Assembly: GCA_940337035.1 (NCBI GenBank) | Contig: OW679202.1 | Span: 17,397,200-17,461,199 of the forward strand | Source of the DNA: Agriotes lineatus | Taxonomy: Eukaryota; Arthropoda; Insecta; Coleoptera; Elateridae | Length of the DNA: 64,000 nucleotides | Direction: 5' to 3' | Part shown: piece by piece, positions 1 to 11,010 of the stretch | How the letters are laid out: each line of letters opens with the position of its first letter | Position numbering within the stretch: the first letter of the stretch is position 1 | Translations under genes and position numbers: made by a program | The notes under the pieces: generated by a model | The model's input: the letters and a program-made list of their open reading frames with translations, nothing else | Databases searched by the model: none | What the model was told of the DNA's origin: nothing

Positions 1-3000
1 CAAAAAAGGTTCCGGTCCAAAACAAGTTTCCCCGGCTCCGAGTTTGGCTAGTTCGTCCGCCTTCTCGTTGCCTTGGACCCCCGTGTGTCCCGGGACCCAG
101 ATGAGCTCGACGTCCTTTTCCCTTGCCAATTCGGCTAAAGCATCTCCACATTCCTGGACAAGAGCTGATCTTGTCCTGGCCGAGAAGATTGCTTTTAGTG
201 CGGCTTGGCTATCGGAGCAAATATAAATTTTTTGCTCTGGGGATATCCTGACCTCGTTCCTTGTTGCCACCGATAGGATGGCATAAACTTCTGCTTGGAA
301 TACCGTGGTGAATCTTCCTAAAGCATAGCTTTCTTGCACCCCCCGGCCTTCCATATAAATGCCTGCTCCAGAGGATTGCCTTTCCGCCACTCGAGAACCA
401 TCCGTGTAGCATATCAAGGCATTCGACTGGAGCTTAACCCTTTTTTGCTCCCACTGTTCCCTTGTTGGGATAGTGAGAGAGAAACCTTTTTCTAACCTTA
501 GCCGGTCCTCTGCTTCGGTTACCCTGTAGGCTGATAGAGGTATTTCTCTAGCAGCCATGTCGGCGATCCTAGCATGGCCCGTGCGAACTCCCTGGTCATT
601 CCATAGCCCCGTATCCCGCATTCTGAGGTGGGTAGCCATGGCCTCTCTCTTTATCCAAGTGTCGAGGCCCGGGAGTCCCAGTATTACCTCCAGTGCGGCT
701 GTTGGGGTTGTCCTCATTGCCCCTGTAATTCCGAGACAGGCTAGTCGTTGGACCTTTGCCAATCTTACGGAAATACTGGGGCGCTCTACACTAGGCCACC
801 AGACCACTGAGCCGTACTGAACTCTTGGCCTTACTACCAATGTGTAGAGCCAGTGCAGAATCTTGGGGTTTATCCCCCAGTTCCTGCCTATAACTCTGCG
901 CAACTGCCATAAGGTCGTTGTCGACTTCTTCACCGTCCTGTCGACATGCGACCTCCAACTTAATTTGCTGTCGAGGATTACCCCCAGGTACTTGACCTCT
1001 TGCACTAATGCAAGTGGTCTTCCGTACATAATGGGTATCCTCAGACCCTGAAGTTTTCGTCTTTTTGTGAAGAGAATGATCTCAGTCTTTAGTGGGTTTA
1101 CCGACAGACCTTTCTCTTCACACCATCTTTCAATAATCCTGCAAGCTACCTGCATTCTATCGCAAACGACGTTTAGGAACCTGCCAGTAACAAGTACCAG
1201 TCCATCGTCTGCGTATGCTTGTGCATAGAAGCCCTCTTCCGTTAGGCATCCCAGTAGACCGTCCATTATAAGACACCACAGGTGAGGTGAGAGGCAACTG
1301 CCTTGCGGGCAACCTCCCGTCACCCTGGCCCTCACTGAACAGTCCCCTAGGTTTGCCGTCACGGTTCTTTGCTCCAGTGCTGTTCTCACCCAACTGACCA
1401 GAACGGGAGGGGTTTCCCTGGCCTGTAAGGCTTGACATATTGTAGCCGTTCTTGCCTTGTCAAATGCGCCTTCAATGTCAAAAAGTACTGCAAGGGCCAC
1501 TTCCTTATAGTGTAGTGCCCTTTCGACCTTGTGCACGACAGCGTGGAGTGCAGTTTCGGTCGATCTTCCACGTCTGTATGCGTGCTGATTCCTGTGGAAT
1601 GGGTGTGTTCTTATTACCCTTTCCGTTAGATGCCTATCAATGATCCTTTCCAAGGTCTTTAAAAGAAAGGATGTAAGACTAATGGGCCTAAATGATTTGG
1701 CAGTTGTGTAGTCCTCCCTTCCCGTCTTGGGAATAAAGACCACTCTGGCTGCCTTCCACTGTTCTGGGACCCATCCCATTGCTACGCTGGCCCTATATAC
1801 CCTTACTATATGTGGAAGAAGGATATCCAGGCCTTTCTGAAGCAATGCTGGGAAGATCCCATCTGGCCCCGGCGACTTAAAGGGATCAAACTCCTGTACT
1901 GCCCATGTGACTGCACCTTCCGTTATAATTCCCTCAGCGAACTGCCAGTTCTCTATAGGAACTGGTTCCTGTTCCGCTATGGGTGCTAACTGGATGGCGC
2001 CGTCTCCTGGAAAGTGGACTTCCAGGAGATGTTGTAACGACTCCTCTCTGGATGTTGTCCACATCCCATCGGCCTTTTTTAGCGCTCCTACTGTTTGACT
2101 AGTTTCGCGGCTTAAGATTTTCATCAGTCTAGCAGAGTCTGATACTGAGTTTAACTCTGCACAGTATTTCTGCCAGCTAGATCTTTTGCTGCGCCTTAAC
2201 TCATTTTTAAACCTATTCCTGGCCGTTTTGAAAGTGTCCCATGAGGCCTGTGTCCCTTCTCTGATAGCTCGATTAAAGATTCGCCTGGATTCCTTGCGCA
2301 GATCGGCTAGAGTGCCGGTCCACCATGGTACCCTACGAACTCGAGCCTCCCTGAGAGGACAAGCCTCCTCATAAGCTGAGACAATTTTACTTGCCAGTTG
2401 CTCTACGTCTTTACTTAATTGTTCTTTTGTGCATATACCTTCCTCTGGTTGGCCTCCTTGGCGAACGAGACTGGAACGATAGCTTTCCCAGTCTGTTGCC
2501 CTGGGGTTCCGGTAGGGAATTTCCAGAGGCTTGTCGGAATTCATTTCCATTCTGATCATACGATGATCAGATGTCACGATATCCGACGTCACTTTCCAGT
2601 TTTCAATATTGATTGAAAAACACCTAGAGGCCACTGTAATGTCAATTACCTCCTTTCGGATGCTATTGACAAAAGTGGGCTCTGTACCTTTGTTCATTAT
2701 CTCAAGATCCGTGGACGCCAAATATTCTAGTAGGGTTTCGCCCCGAGGGTTGATGTCTGAGCTCCCCCACACCGAATGATGTGCATTGGCGTCACATCCG
2801 ACAATTACCGGAAGACCTTTATCTCTCGCAAACGATATTAAGCGTTCGAATTCCTCCGTAGGTATACGCGCGTCATCCGAGGGAAAATAGGCGCCTCCTA
2901 CTACTACCTTATGGTTTCTACCACCTACCTGATACTCCAGAACCGCTGCAGTGAGGTCCTTGGTTCCCAGCTGCGGTAGTGGTACCATGCTGAGATCCCT

Positions 3001-3213
3001 GGACACCATGATACAGGTCCTGGGTCGATCGTTTACTTCCTCGCCAACCACTACGTCGTAGTTGGCCATCCTCAGTCCCCTGACCTTATTCCTGTAAACA
3101 TACGGTTCTTGAATGAGGACTATTTCTCTCCTGCCAGTTAGGGCGCTCATCAGCTCTGCCGTAGCACCCCTACTGTGCTGAAGATTGATCTGACTTACCC
3201 GCAGTAAATCCAT
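1..3213 (-). CDS. LINE ORF2: endonuclease, reverse transcriptase, RNase H (runs off the left edge)
   Basis: One uninterrupted reading frame of 1071 codons from the ATG at 3213 to base 1, with no stop before the window ends. An APE-type endonuclease opens it: QEP with Glu36, GCDANAH with Asp141 and Asn143, and SDH at 215-217. The RT follows, with KSPGPDG, the GAFDKA region, GCPQGSCLSP and the catalytic YADD at residues 667-670 (bases 1204-1215). An RNase H domain comes next, with YTDGS (Asp938), an AEVYAI glutamate, SDSQAA and a late HTGVQGNEKAD motif. EN, RT and RNase H in one ORF is known from LINEs of the I/LOA/R1 group; the exact clade is not resolved. ORF1 lies 35 bp upstream on the same strand. 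The lack of any stop or frameshift implies a young, possibly mobilisable copy. The C-terminus and 3' end are outside the window. Confidence 0.93.
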   Translation of the reverse strand, partial: MDLLRVSQINLQHSRGATAELMSALTGRREIVLIQEPYVYRNKVRGLRMANYDVVVGEEVNDRPRTCIMVSRDLSMVPLPQLGTKDLTAAVLEYQVGGRNHKVVVGGAYFPSDDARIPTEEFERLISFARDKGLPVIVGCDANAHHSVWGSSDINPRGETLLEYLASTDLEIMNKGTEPTFVNSIRKEVIDITVASRCFSINIENWKVTSDIVTSDHRMIRMEMNSDKPLEIPYRNPRATDWESYRSSLVRQGGQPEEGICTKEQLSKDVEQLASKIVSAYEEACPLREARVRRVPWWTGTLADLRKESRRIFNRAIREGTQASWDTFKTARNRFKNELRRSKRSSWQKYCAELNSVSDSARLMKILSRETSQTVGALKKADGMWTTSREESLQHLLEVHFPGDGAIQLAPIAEQEPVPIENWQFAEGIITEGAVTWAVQEFDPFKSPGPDGIFPALLQKGLDILLPHIVRVYRASVAMGWVPEQWKAARVVFIPKTGREDYTTAKSFRPISLTSFLLKTLERIIDRHLTERVIRTHPFHRNQHAYRRGRSTETALHAVVHKVERALHYKEVALAVLFDIEGAFDKARTATICQALQARETPPVLVSWVRTALEQRTVTANLGDCSVRARVTGGCPQGSCLSPHLWCLIMDGLLGCLTEEGFYAQAYADDGLVLVTGRFLNVVCDRMQVACRIIERWCEEKGLSVNPLKTEIILFTKRRKLQGLRIPIMYGRPLALVQEVKYLGVILDSKLSWRSHVDRTVKKSTTTLWQLRRVIGRNWGINPKILHWLYTLVVRPRVQYGSVVWWPSVERPSISVRLAKVQRLACLGITGAMRTTPTAALEVILGLPGLDTWIKREAMATHLRMRDTGLWNDQGVRTGHARIADMAAREIPLSAYRVTEAEDRLRLEKGFSLTIPTREQWEQKRVKLQSNALICYTDGSRVAERQSSGAGIYMEGRGVQESYALGRFTTVFQAEVYAILSVATRNEVRISPEQKIYICSDSQAALKAIFSARTRSALVQECGDALAELAREKDVELIWVPGHTGVQGNEKADELAKLGAGETCFGPEPFL

Positions 3214-3248
3214 TATGGGGAGTTAATGGTGCGGGGGCTGTGGTTCTT

Positions 3249-4610
3249 TCAGTTGTCCTTCTTGGCCTGCTTTGACACGCCGGCCTCAGAAGAGTCCTGG
3301 CGGACTGCTCCACTCCACGTCGGCACCCTTCGCACTGCGAGAGTAACCAACTGGTAGTAGAGCTGCCACCCAGACTCCTCCAGAGTTCGGACAGTATCTC
3401 CGCTGACCATGAAGGTCAAGAACCACCCTCCTGGTCCTCCTGTCGTCTGAACATGCCTCCATTGCTCCACTCTTAGTGAGCGGTTCTGCATGGAAAGCAT
3501 CTGCCTCAGCTTTTCCAGGTCAACCTCCTCTTGGCTTCTGAGCCAGAAACCCACCTTCTCTGGCCATGGTGCCTCCGATGCCCTTGTTGGGGCAAAGGTG
3601 ACTCCCTCGGCACTGAGAGGTGTCCAGCCCTCCAGCCATCTTGCTGAGGTGTCGTCCTGGGCAGTGACTAAGAACCAGCCTGGTTCCACTAGTCCTGAGT
3701 TCCTAAACCGGAGTTCTGGCCCCTGGGGACCCCCTTCGGGGCCTGCCATGGCACTGAACATCTCGGCAACTATGTTCGCTCTAATTGCCTCAGCTTCCTT
3801 TGGGAGAACCTGGCCATCTGGTCGGTCAGACCTGATTACAACCTGGTTCTCCCTATTAGGCGGCTTCGGCTCCGTTGCTCGCTGGGACTTAGCCGTGGTT
3901 TTTCTCAAAGGATGAGAAGCCTTGGCTTTCCCTGCTTGCTTCGGTAAGCTTTTTGGCCTTTTTTTCACTGCCTCTGGAGGAGTGTCATCACTCCTCGGTC
4001 TCTTAATGGTCGGTCGGGTACCTGAAGGACCTGGTTGGCCTTCCGTTACCCTGACTCGTCCCATGGAGTGCGTGATGAGCTCTATGGGTTTGCGTGCAGC
4101 AGCCCCTTTTGCTCTCCTCGCCTCCGGACCTCTTATTTTTCCCGAGGGCTGTCTCTGCAGCTTACATGGGCCCCTAGGTTGCTGGCCCTGGCCACTCTTT
4201 GGAGAGTCGCCTGGACTTGCTTCCCTAGGACCCTTGTCAGCCGCTTCCTGGGAGGAGTGTTCTGCCTGGCTTGCCTGGGCCGATGGACCCTGGCCTTCCC
4301 GCAGTTCCCTCCGTTTTGCCCTCTCTTCTCGCCTCTTAAGCGTTCTGGTCTTACGCTTATTTTCCTTTCGCTTCTCTTTGCGACGGGCCTCCCTAGCTGC
4401 TTTATCCATGGGGGAAACGCTAGTCTCCCCCTCGGATTCGCTGCCTGATGACCCGAGAAGCAGTTCCTCTTTCTCCGAATTTATTTCGGAGCCTTCCTCT
4501 TTTACTTTTTTGGTAATATTGATGTTATGCGTTCCCATTCTGTAGCCCGGTTTCGTTCGTACTTCTTGTATTATTTTATTTTTTACTAGGCTAAATAATT
4601 TGGGGCTCAA
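3249..4610 (-). CDS. LINE ORF1 (453-aa frame; its N-terminus is borrowed from another element)
   Basis: Upstream partner of the intact ORF2 at 1-3213. ORF1 proteins of this LINE group bind RNA and form the transposition RNP. The middle (about residues 65-265) is rich in Lys, Arg, Pro, Ser and Gln, as expected for nucleic-acid binding. The C-terminal 180 residues are a folded-looking domain with many tryptophans (LVEPGWF, GGWFLTF, ESGWQLYY). No CCHC knuckles are seen. Residues 1 to about 33 do not belong to this LINE. They read SLSPKLFSLV...GYRMG, an RTE-type RT motif, and connect upstream to more RT sequence at 4616-4808. The LINE 5' boundary is therefore near 4505-4535. The first internal Met clearly belonging to the LINE is residue 68 (4407-4409), a better candidate start. 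Confidence 0.85.
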   Translation of the reverse strand: MSPKLFSLVKNKIIQEVRTKPGYRMGTHNINITKKVKEEGSEINSEKEELLLGSSGSESEGETSVSPMDKAAREARRKEKRKENKRKTRTLKRREERAKRRELREGQGPSAQASQAEHSSQEAADKGPREASPGDSPKSGQGQQPRGPCKLQRQPSGKIRGPEARRAKGAAARKPIELITHSMGRVRVTEGQPGPSGTRPTIKRPRSDDTPPEAVKKRPKSLPKQAGKAKASHPLRKTTAKSQRATEPKPPNRENQVVIRSDRPDGQVLPKEAEAIRANIVAEMFSAMAGPEGGPQGPELRFRNSGLVEPGWFLVTAQDDTSARWLEGWTPLSAEGVTFAPTRASEAPWPEKVGFWLRSQEEVDLEKLRQMLSMQNRSLRVEQWRHVQTTGGPGGWFLTFMVSGDTVRTLEESGWQLYYQLVTLAVRRVPTWSGAVRQDSSEAGVSKQAKKDN

Positions 4611-4808
4611 CGAATCACTTTGTCTTATTCCAGTGAATATTTATTGCACTTGTGATGGCCATTCTACTTTTGATTTGTGTGGTATTATTCGTATTTATAT
4701 CTTGTATTATGTTAATTATTTGCCGTGGTACGTATTATTCTCTTAGTATATTTATCACATCTTTAAGCCGAATTCTGTCAAAGGCCTTCAATAAGTCCAC
4801 AATGCATG
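4514..4808 (-). pseudogene. RTE-like LINE RT fragment, host of the LINE insertion
   Basis: The minus strand reads VDLLKAFDRIRLKDVI near 4800, then, after stops and a frame change, GIRQSDSLSPKLFSLV and GYRMG down to about 4514. These are consecutive RT motifs of RTE-type LINEs (the AFDR block and the G-Q-D-S-LSP block). The fragment ends abruptly near 4808, and at 4514 it is cut by the 5' end of the RNase H-bearing LINE. The family looks the same as the relics at 8.6-9.5, 18.0-18.7 and 20-23 kb. Confidence 0.7.
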
Positions 4809-5893
4809 TTACCGCACAAACACGATACAACGACATGAACTGGAAATAAACCAAGAATACAAGGCCCCATCTTAAGATGGTGGCAACAGGAAGGTTTGCT
4901 CCAGCTAGAAACTCAGCCGCGAAGGCGGGTTCGTTACGACATTTGGGTTAGGGCTGCACTCCGGTACGAGAGGTTAAACGATGTTAAATAAAGGATGCCA
5001 CCATATTCAGAATACCTCGAGAAAACAACATCAACATCCTTTAGCAATAGGTAGGCGTAGGCCTACTGTCAATGTGGAAGTCAGCAGGCCTTTTTACTAT
5101 CAGCTTGGCAGAGTTTGGTCTGCGAGTTGCGTACCGTATCGACTTACCTTACAACAATAACTCAATGAAGCAGCCTCTAATCTCCTTTTACATTGAAAAG
5201 TACACATATAACGCGGGCAAATACCATAAACACACAAATGAAAAACATAAGTACTTGACCATGAACTCTAACGAAATAAATAAAATATGTGCAGGTGACA
5301 ATGAACATGAAATTGACTAGTTAAGATTTAAAAGTAATCAAAGAGGTTAGTTAAGTTAGCTTACACAACACATTGACTTAATTACAAACAGTCAACTTGA
5401 CTGCAAATACATTAATGTGGCTCAAGGGCAAAACTGCCACAAGTTACGTTAAACAAACAAAGAAATACGATGGCAAATCATTAAATTTAGCAAACAGCAA
5501 ATAACATGGTTACAACAAGTGCACTGAATTGTTCAACACTCGACGGGACGTTCACTGTACATAATACACCATAAAAATAATTTACAACAACTTGTTACCT
5601 GAAGAAGCTCAGCTGGCTTTATTTGACGTGCGGCACTGTCTGTAATCGCCTTGTCCCAAACAAACTGCCTTAAGGTGCCTGAACAAATGGAACGACTGCG
5701 AAAATCATAAAGGGTTGACGTGATTCGGAACACAGCCTCGAAGATCTAGCGGTAATCAGGGTTGGCAAGATGAATTATAATCCCCCAAGAGTGAAAAGAC
5801 GCCGAACAACAATTCCAGTACAGGAACCACGAGACAACGTGCGAGATTTAACAACACGGCATCATACTTAAATTAGCGTTGGTTCTATGAAGA
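4809..5893. other. Unclassified, no supported gene
   Basis: AT-rich sequence with short frames only. An 82-codon frame at 5072-5320 has no recognisable motif and is lysine- and asparagine-rich at its end. I see nothing that supports a gene or element here. Confidence 0.4.
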
Positions 5894-5901
5894 GCTCGTC
5901 A

Positions 5902-7749
5902 TAGGGTTGCCAACACTCTCATTTTGACCCGAAGACTTCGGGTTTGGCAATCATTCTTCGGGCTTCGGGTTTTCAATAAAATTCTTCGGGTTAACTAAAG
6001 GTTCATACATACATGGATTTTTACTCCTATTTAAAAGCTATAGAGCAGAAGTCATTGGCAGAAAGTGCCTAAAGAGACAAAAAATATAATTGTAGAAAAT
6101 AGTATTTAATTTTTTTTCAGACAAATTTAGTTTGGTAATAGTTTACGTAACTTCTAAGATGGATTTTTAAAATTGTATTTTATGGAATGTAAAAAGTAAT
6201 TTTGTTCTTCAATTCCTGATTTACAAAGGCCGAGAATTATGCTATATGTAACGGGCTAGCTGGATCCCTCACCGATAGCGTTTATTTCCATGCTTAAATA
6301 TAGAAACCAAGTTGTATTTCTTATGTTTTATTATTAGATTTAGTATTGTATTTTATTTAACCAAATGTTCGTAAAGCCAGTCCTGCGCTGGAAGTGTATT
6401 GTAAATTTCAGTTTGCGTGTGTGCAGCAAGAAACATACGCTGTATGCGGGATGTGGAGATTCTGAACTCATGCAAATTTAACAAAGAAGATGCAAAAGAC
6501 GTCTGTCGCACGCAGCCTCTTCTGAGAGCTACATGGATTTGTTCGACTGGAAAGTATAGTATGCAAATTCGACCAGGACTATAAGCTAATTCGAAGCGAC
6601 ATGCAAGAGCCTAAGACCCAATGCAAACAGTATTAAAGTGCAGCAAACTAGCGTTTGTAAATTCCTGAAAAGCATTATTCGAGTGTACAGTCAGGTTCAT
6701 TAAAGTGTTGTACAGCATTTGTGCTTTGTGAATAAAAATTAATTACTCAAAGTTCAAAAAAGTGTTGTACATACAGACACTTTGAAAGTGCACATCTAGG
6801 TCTACCTAGTTAATGATCCAGTGTGAGCGTTTGTTGAGTAATAACACAACCACCAATAAACTTAGAACTGTCTCTGTACAAACATTTTTGAACACGAGTG
6901 TACATGTAAGTACACCTATTGTGCTATATTTAAACGCTCATTTAAAGTATCCATTTTGAGAGACGCTAACTCAACTGTCCTTACAAGGGCCTCACGCGAT
7001 TGAGGGTTTCCAGCATCATGTGCGTCAGGAGCAGCCAGTTTCAAGTAAAATGTTTTTATGTTAGCGTGATAAGGTTGCGTTTAACTGCAAACTTTTTCAA
7101 AAGAGAAGAAATGTGTTTTATCAGGGAATAATATTGTGTAGCTTGTAGGTGAATTTTAACAGGGCCGGACTCAAATAAGTATCAGCGTCAGGAATTTTAA
7201 CATTGCGTTTTTGGTAAACACATTTTGACATTTGGGTTCTTTTAAACAACAGATATTTCAACGTTCTTTTTGATGATGTTTTACGTTGTTCTTGTATGTT
7301 TGAAACATGCCTGCTAGTAGCCTTAAGCTATATCGCACGTACGTTGGTTCATAATTTAATTCCATTTTCTTTCATTTCTTTTGTGTTTTTAAATGTGTCT
7401 TCTTTGTGCCTTTTATGTATTTTTATTTGTGTTTTGAGATCAATACATAAAGTAAACCAATCGGTTAATCTTGTGCATTGTTTATAGTTAGATTTTAGTA
7501 CGACCATTACTACTTTCACGTTCTTTGAGCTAGCTACGGGATAAAAAGGGCAAATAATTATTTAAATATTAAGACGTACGAGACGTCTTGTTCAAATTTA
7601 ATGTATCCACGGAGGAGTAAAAAAATGACATTTGATATACTACTTAAAAAACTATTTCATCTTGATCTTTTTTATTAACTTTATTCCTCAGTTTTCCTCC
7701 CCCAAATTTTTTTCTTCGGGTTAGCTTCCACTCAATGTTGGTAACCTTA
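5902..7749. mobile_element. hAT-like non-autonomous element, copy A
   Basis: Flanked by a perfect 8-bp duplication GCTCGTCA (5894-5901 and 7750-7757). The ends are imperfect inverted repeats: the left begins TAGGGTTGCCAACA and the right, read inward, TAAGGTTACCAACA, with a shared CCCGAAG block further in. An 8-bp TSD is the hAT hallmark. No transposase frame is found inside (short frames only), so it depends on another copy. A diverged second copy lies at about 23160-26998 and aligns over most of the interior, for example around 6400, 6930, 7250 and 7550. Confidence 0.8.
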
Positions 7750-7757
7750 GCTCGTCA

Positions 7758-8599
7758 GGATCCGCGCAAGCGATAATTTTGGGAGTCTCGCAACCCCCAC
7801 GAAAAGAACTCTTGACCACACTAACTTAATTTGCTTCATTTTCACTCCAAACAAAAAAACAAGGATTTTCCACTTAAACGAAACAGTTCTATTCCTTCAG
7901 AAGGCACAATTTCGACATCTTACGAGTCCCCTGTCAAGCGAGGCCGAGCTCGTGGACACAACCGCCGACGCGTGTTATCGATATTAGTGTCGACTGCTGA
8001 GTGACGCTGCTCCGAAGATGCAAGCCCGAAAATGACCAAGCGCAGGCGCGGCTTATCTACGTTCCTTATTGCTCTCATGGTAAACGGTTTAGAAAATTCT
8101 AGAATCTCAAAAGCTGACTAAACACTTCTCACGAAACTCAAAGGGAACCTTGAGTGTGTCAGAACAATAATAAATGGAGAATTGGGTAAGCTGAAACTGC
8201 TTTACGGGCAAAAGAGAACAAAGGGTGGATTTATAAATAAATTTCGACGAATATGACTGAACTGCAGTGTTCATAAACGACCAACGCGGAAAGTTTTAAG
8301 CTTGCTTGTAAAAAAAAAAATCTGAGAGAAACAGCGATAAGCCACACTACATGTGAGAATAAATTGCGTCACCCAAACGTGAACAAAGCTTGATTCATAA
8401 GATACGCCAAAGTAAATCTGAATCGGCGATCTTAACTACGACAACGCATTAATATTTAAAATGGGCCACGAGGAAGTAAGGTTTTATAGAAATGAATATT
8501 GAGTATACCACTAAATTACGAATTTAATTTACGTGAATCGTACAACTGCTAGGATTTGGACAAATTGTTCTAACAAGCACATGTATGCAGGTGTATTAA
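7758..8599. other. Unclassified intergenic sequence
   Basis: No coding frame or terminal repeats recognised. It is slightly GC-richer around 7900-8050 and AT-rich afterwards. Confidence 0.35.
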
Positions 8600-9530
8600 A
8601 TTACATCTTACTTAACACTAATCCATGATCATTGCCAATGTTGGCTGATGTCAGTGTTCTCACATCTAGGATTGTGGTTGTATGAAAATCTCTGTTTATA
8701 ATTATAAAGTCAATTATTGACTTATGTCCTCTTGTATCTTGTCATGTTGTTTTGTATTGTTGACGGTGTGGGTAGAAGGTGTTGTTGATCCTTAGTTCGT
8801 TTTGACGGCAAAAATCTATTAATGATTCCCCTTTGTCGTTCATCACAGGTTCATTATAATTTTGTTGTATTCCTAGGATTATACTATTTCCTATTCGTCC
8901 GTTAAAGTCTCCTAGTATGATGGTCTTTTCATTTGTTGGGCTTTTCAGATATACTTCCTCTAGCTTTTCGTAGAATATTGTTGTCTCTTCTTGTGTCTTT
9001 TCCGCATCGAGTGCATAAACACTTATTAGATGTAGTTTTTGTTGTTCTGTTAATAGTGTGATCTTCAATATTCGTTCATTAATGTATTCGGTATTTACTA
9101 TATTGTCACTGAATTTTTTGTTTATAAGTAATCCTACGCCGGCTATTGCTTTTTTATATTTCTCTTTACCAGAGTAAAAGAAGATGTAATCACACTATAC
9201 TACATTCCCTTTGCCTTTCTTCTTCGTCTCATTTACCGCACATATATCTATTTTGTGATTTTTGAGTTCCATGATTATTTCTTGGTCTCTTGAGATCCAT
9301 GATTGAATGTTCTATGTAGCTATTCTTATTGTTTGCATTTTCCGTAATCGTTGCCTTGTCGTCATAATTTAAGGCCGTCCGTTTTCGAGGCTATTTCTCG
9401 TTCTGTCGCTTTGGCTAGTTTTTATGGCGGGTAGGCTGCTAACCTATTTCATCCAACCCTTTCAGTCGTCTCTTACGACAAACAGAGATACTGTGGATCT
9501 ATTCTAACCCTAACCCACAAGGATAGTCTT
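8600..9530 (-). pseudogene. RTE-like LINE 5' end: 5' UTR and APE endonuclease, frameshifted
   Basis: Read on the minus strand from 9530. A 5' UTR contains the GCCTCG...CGGACGG motif shared with the relic ending near 23.0 kb. The endonuclease starts near 9340 (IQSWISRDQEII, DICAVNETKKKGKG), continues through GVGLLIN and ILGDFNGRIG at 8742-9068, and after one frameshift near 8742 reads RGHKSIIDFIIINR and ILDVRTLTSANIGNDH to about 8600. The catalytic-type residues E (NETK), D/N (GDFNGR) and the terminal DH are visible. The coding sequence then stops and the RT is missing, so this is a fragment. Stop codons and a frameshift make it inactive. Confidence 0.82.
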
Positions 9531-10828
9531 TTAATGTTGAAATAAAAAAAATCAAATATGAAGAATCAATTTTTATTTTTTTCCTCTTTTATTCTAAATA
9601 TCTACCTAGTACCATCCCATAGTATGCATCACCTACCCAAAATTATTAGTTTAGCCTCACTGTTCAATCTACAAAATTTAGTTGACCCCTCTTAGGCAGT
9701 CTTTGGATCTGCCTACAGAGGGCTGACGTCGTTTTGTATCTTTAGAGATGCGTCAAGAATTGCTGACACCAAGGTTGTTTTACTGCTTGCGTTTGCATAA
9801 TTTTATAAATCATTAAGCCGCTAAAACCAGTTGTAACGCGAATCTGCTACAACCGCCAAAGCTGAATTTGGAAGATATAAAACCCCTTGCAGCATCCCCT
9901 TGAGATCAGCTTTCCCCGGCTTAATAAAGATACCCACCTGTATTACTTACTGAAGTGTTTACTGAAATATGAATGTCCTTAGTGACGTGCTTAAATTAAG
10001 GGGGCTTACTTAACTTGCAATTAACTTGGTTTAATGGTATTGTATGCTGCTTTTTATAACTTTGTAGTACTTCTTGCGCTCTCATGTAATTTAATGTAAA
10101 GTCTTAATACCAGTATATGTATGACCTATGTATTATTTTGTCGGAGTGTAGCAAGATTTGTTCTGTGTACGGAGAAAGCTCGACGTTGTACACCGGAGGT
10201 TAGTTGTTTTGATTTATACACTCGAGATTTAATTTGTACAGCCGAGGTTAATTATTTTGAGTCGAGCTCTCTCTTTATTTACAGGGGCGTCTTATTAGTA
10301 TTTGCTTTTTCTGTGTGAGTTTATTTTACAAATTGGTTTATGTGTTACCTGTTGTGACTATTTATATTTATGCTTTACATTTCCTGTTATGTAACCTCAG
10401 TATTATCAACGTATAATAAAACTCATTTGTAAGCTACATTTTTGTTTCTTTGAGTAAAAGAAAATTTAATAAAGTAACGATCGAGCTTGTTCTTCAAGCG
10501 CGCTAGATACAAAAGTAGTGATTAGCTATTGATTGGATAATTACAAATAAAATATAAAGGAAAGTTGAACTCCAAAATCTAAATCAATTAATTCTTTAGT
10601 TCACAAGCAGTTAAGCCTCCACGTAAATATTTTGTACCAGACCCGGTGCTTCGGCTGTGAATTTCACGTGGCGCCATGGCATGGTCTTAAGATGGGTCGG
10701 ATTACATGAATAGTGTAAACCACACACTTGCGCGAGCTAGTTGTCGACGTTCTGGAGATTTACTATCGTTGCCTTCCAACGCAAACCAACCTGTGGTAAG
10801 TACGGCCTGTTGTTGTAAAATCTAGTTC
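9531..10828. other. Unclassified, AT-rich
   Basis: No gene seen. A GATATAAAA box near 9875 and AATAAAGA near 9925 could be parts of an LTR or promoter, but no terminal repeats confirm it. Confidence 0.3.
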
Positions 10829-10955
10829 TTCTATTTTGCGTTTAGAATAACTCCATTCTAGCACCCAAATGACGTCATTCGAGTGTTAGAATAGGTCGCT
10901 ATGAAATGACGTCATTTGGGTGCTAGAATGGAGTTATTCTAAACGCAAAATAGAA
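10829..10955. repeat. Perfect 51-bp inverted repeat (hairpin MITE)
   Basis: Bases 10829-10879 are exactly complementary to 10905-10955, with a 25-bp spacer. The arms start TTCTATTTTGCG and end TGACGTCATT beside the spacer, so each arm carries a CRE-like TGACGTCA palindrome. There is no coding capacity and no clear TSD. Confidence 0.9.
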
Positions 10956-11010
10956 AACATTTTTATTTTTTAATTTATAAAATGGTATAAAGCGGCAAAA
11001 TAGAAAAAAA

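Noticed and set aside
3490..4545. Three long plus-strand open frames (137-207 codons)
   Set aside because: They are antisense shadows of LINE ORF1, whose GC-rich codons leave the opposite strand open.
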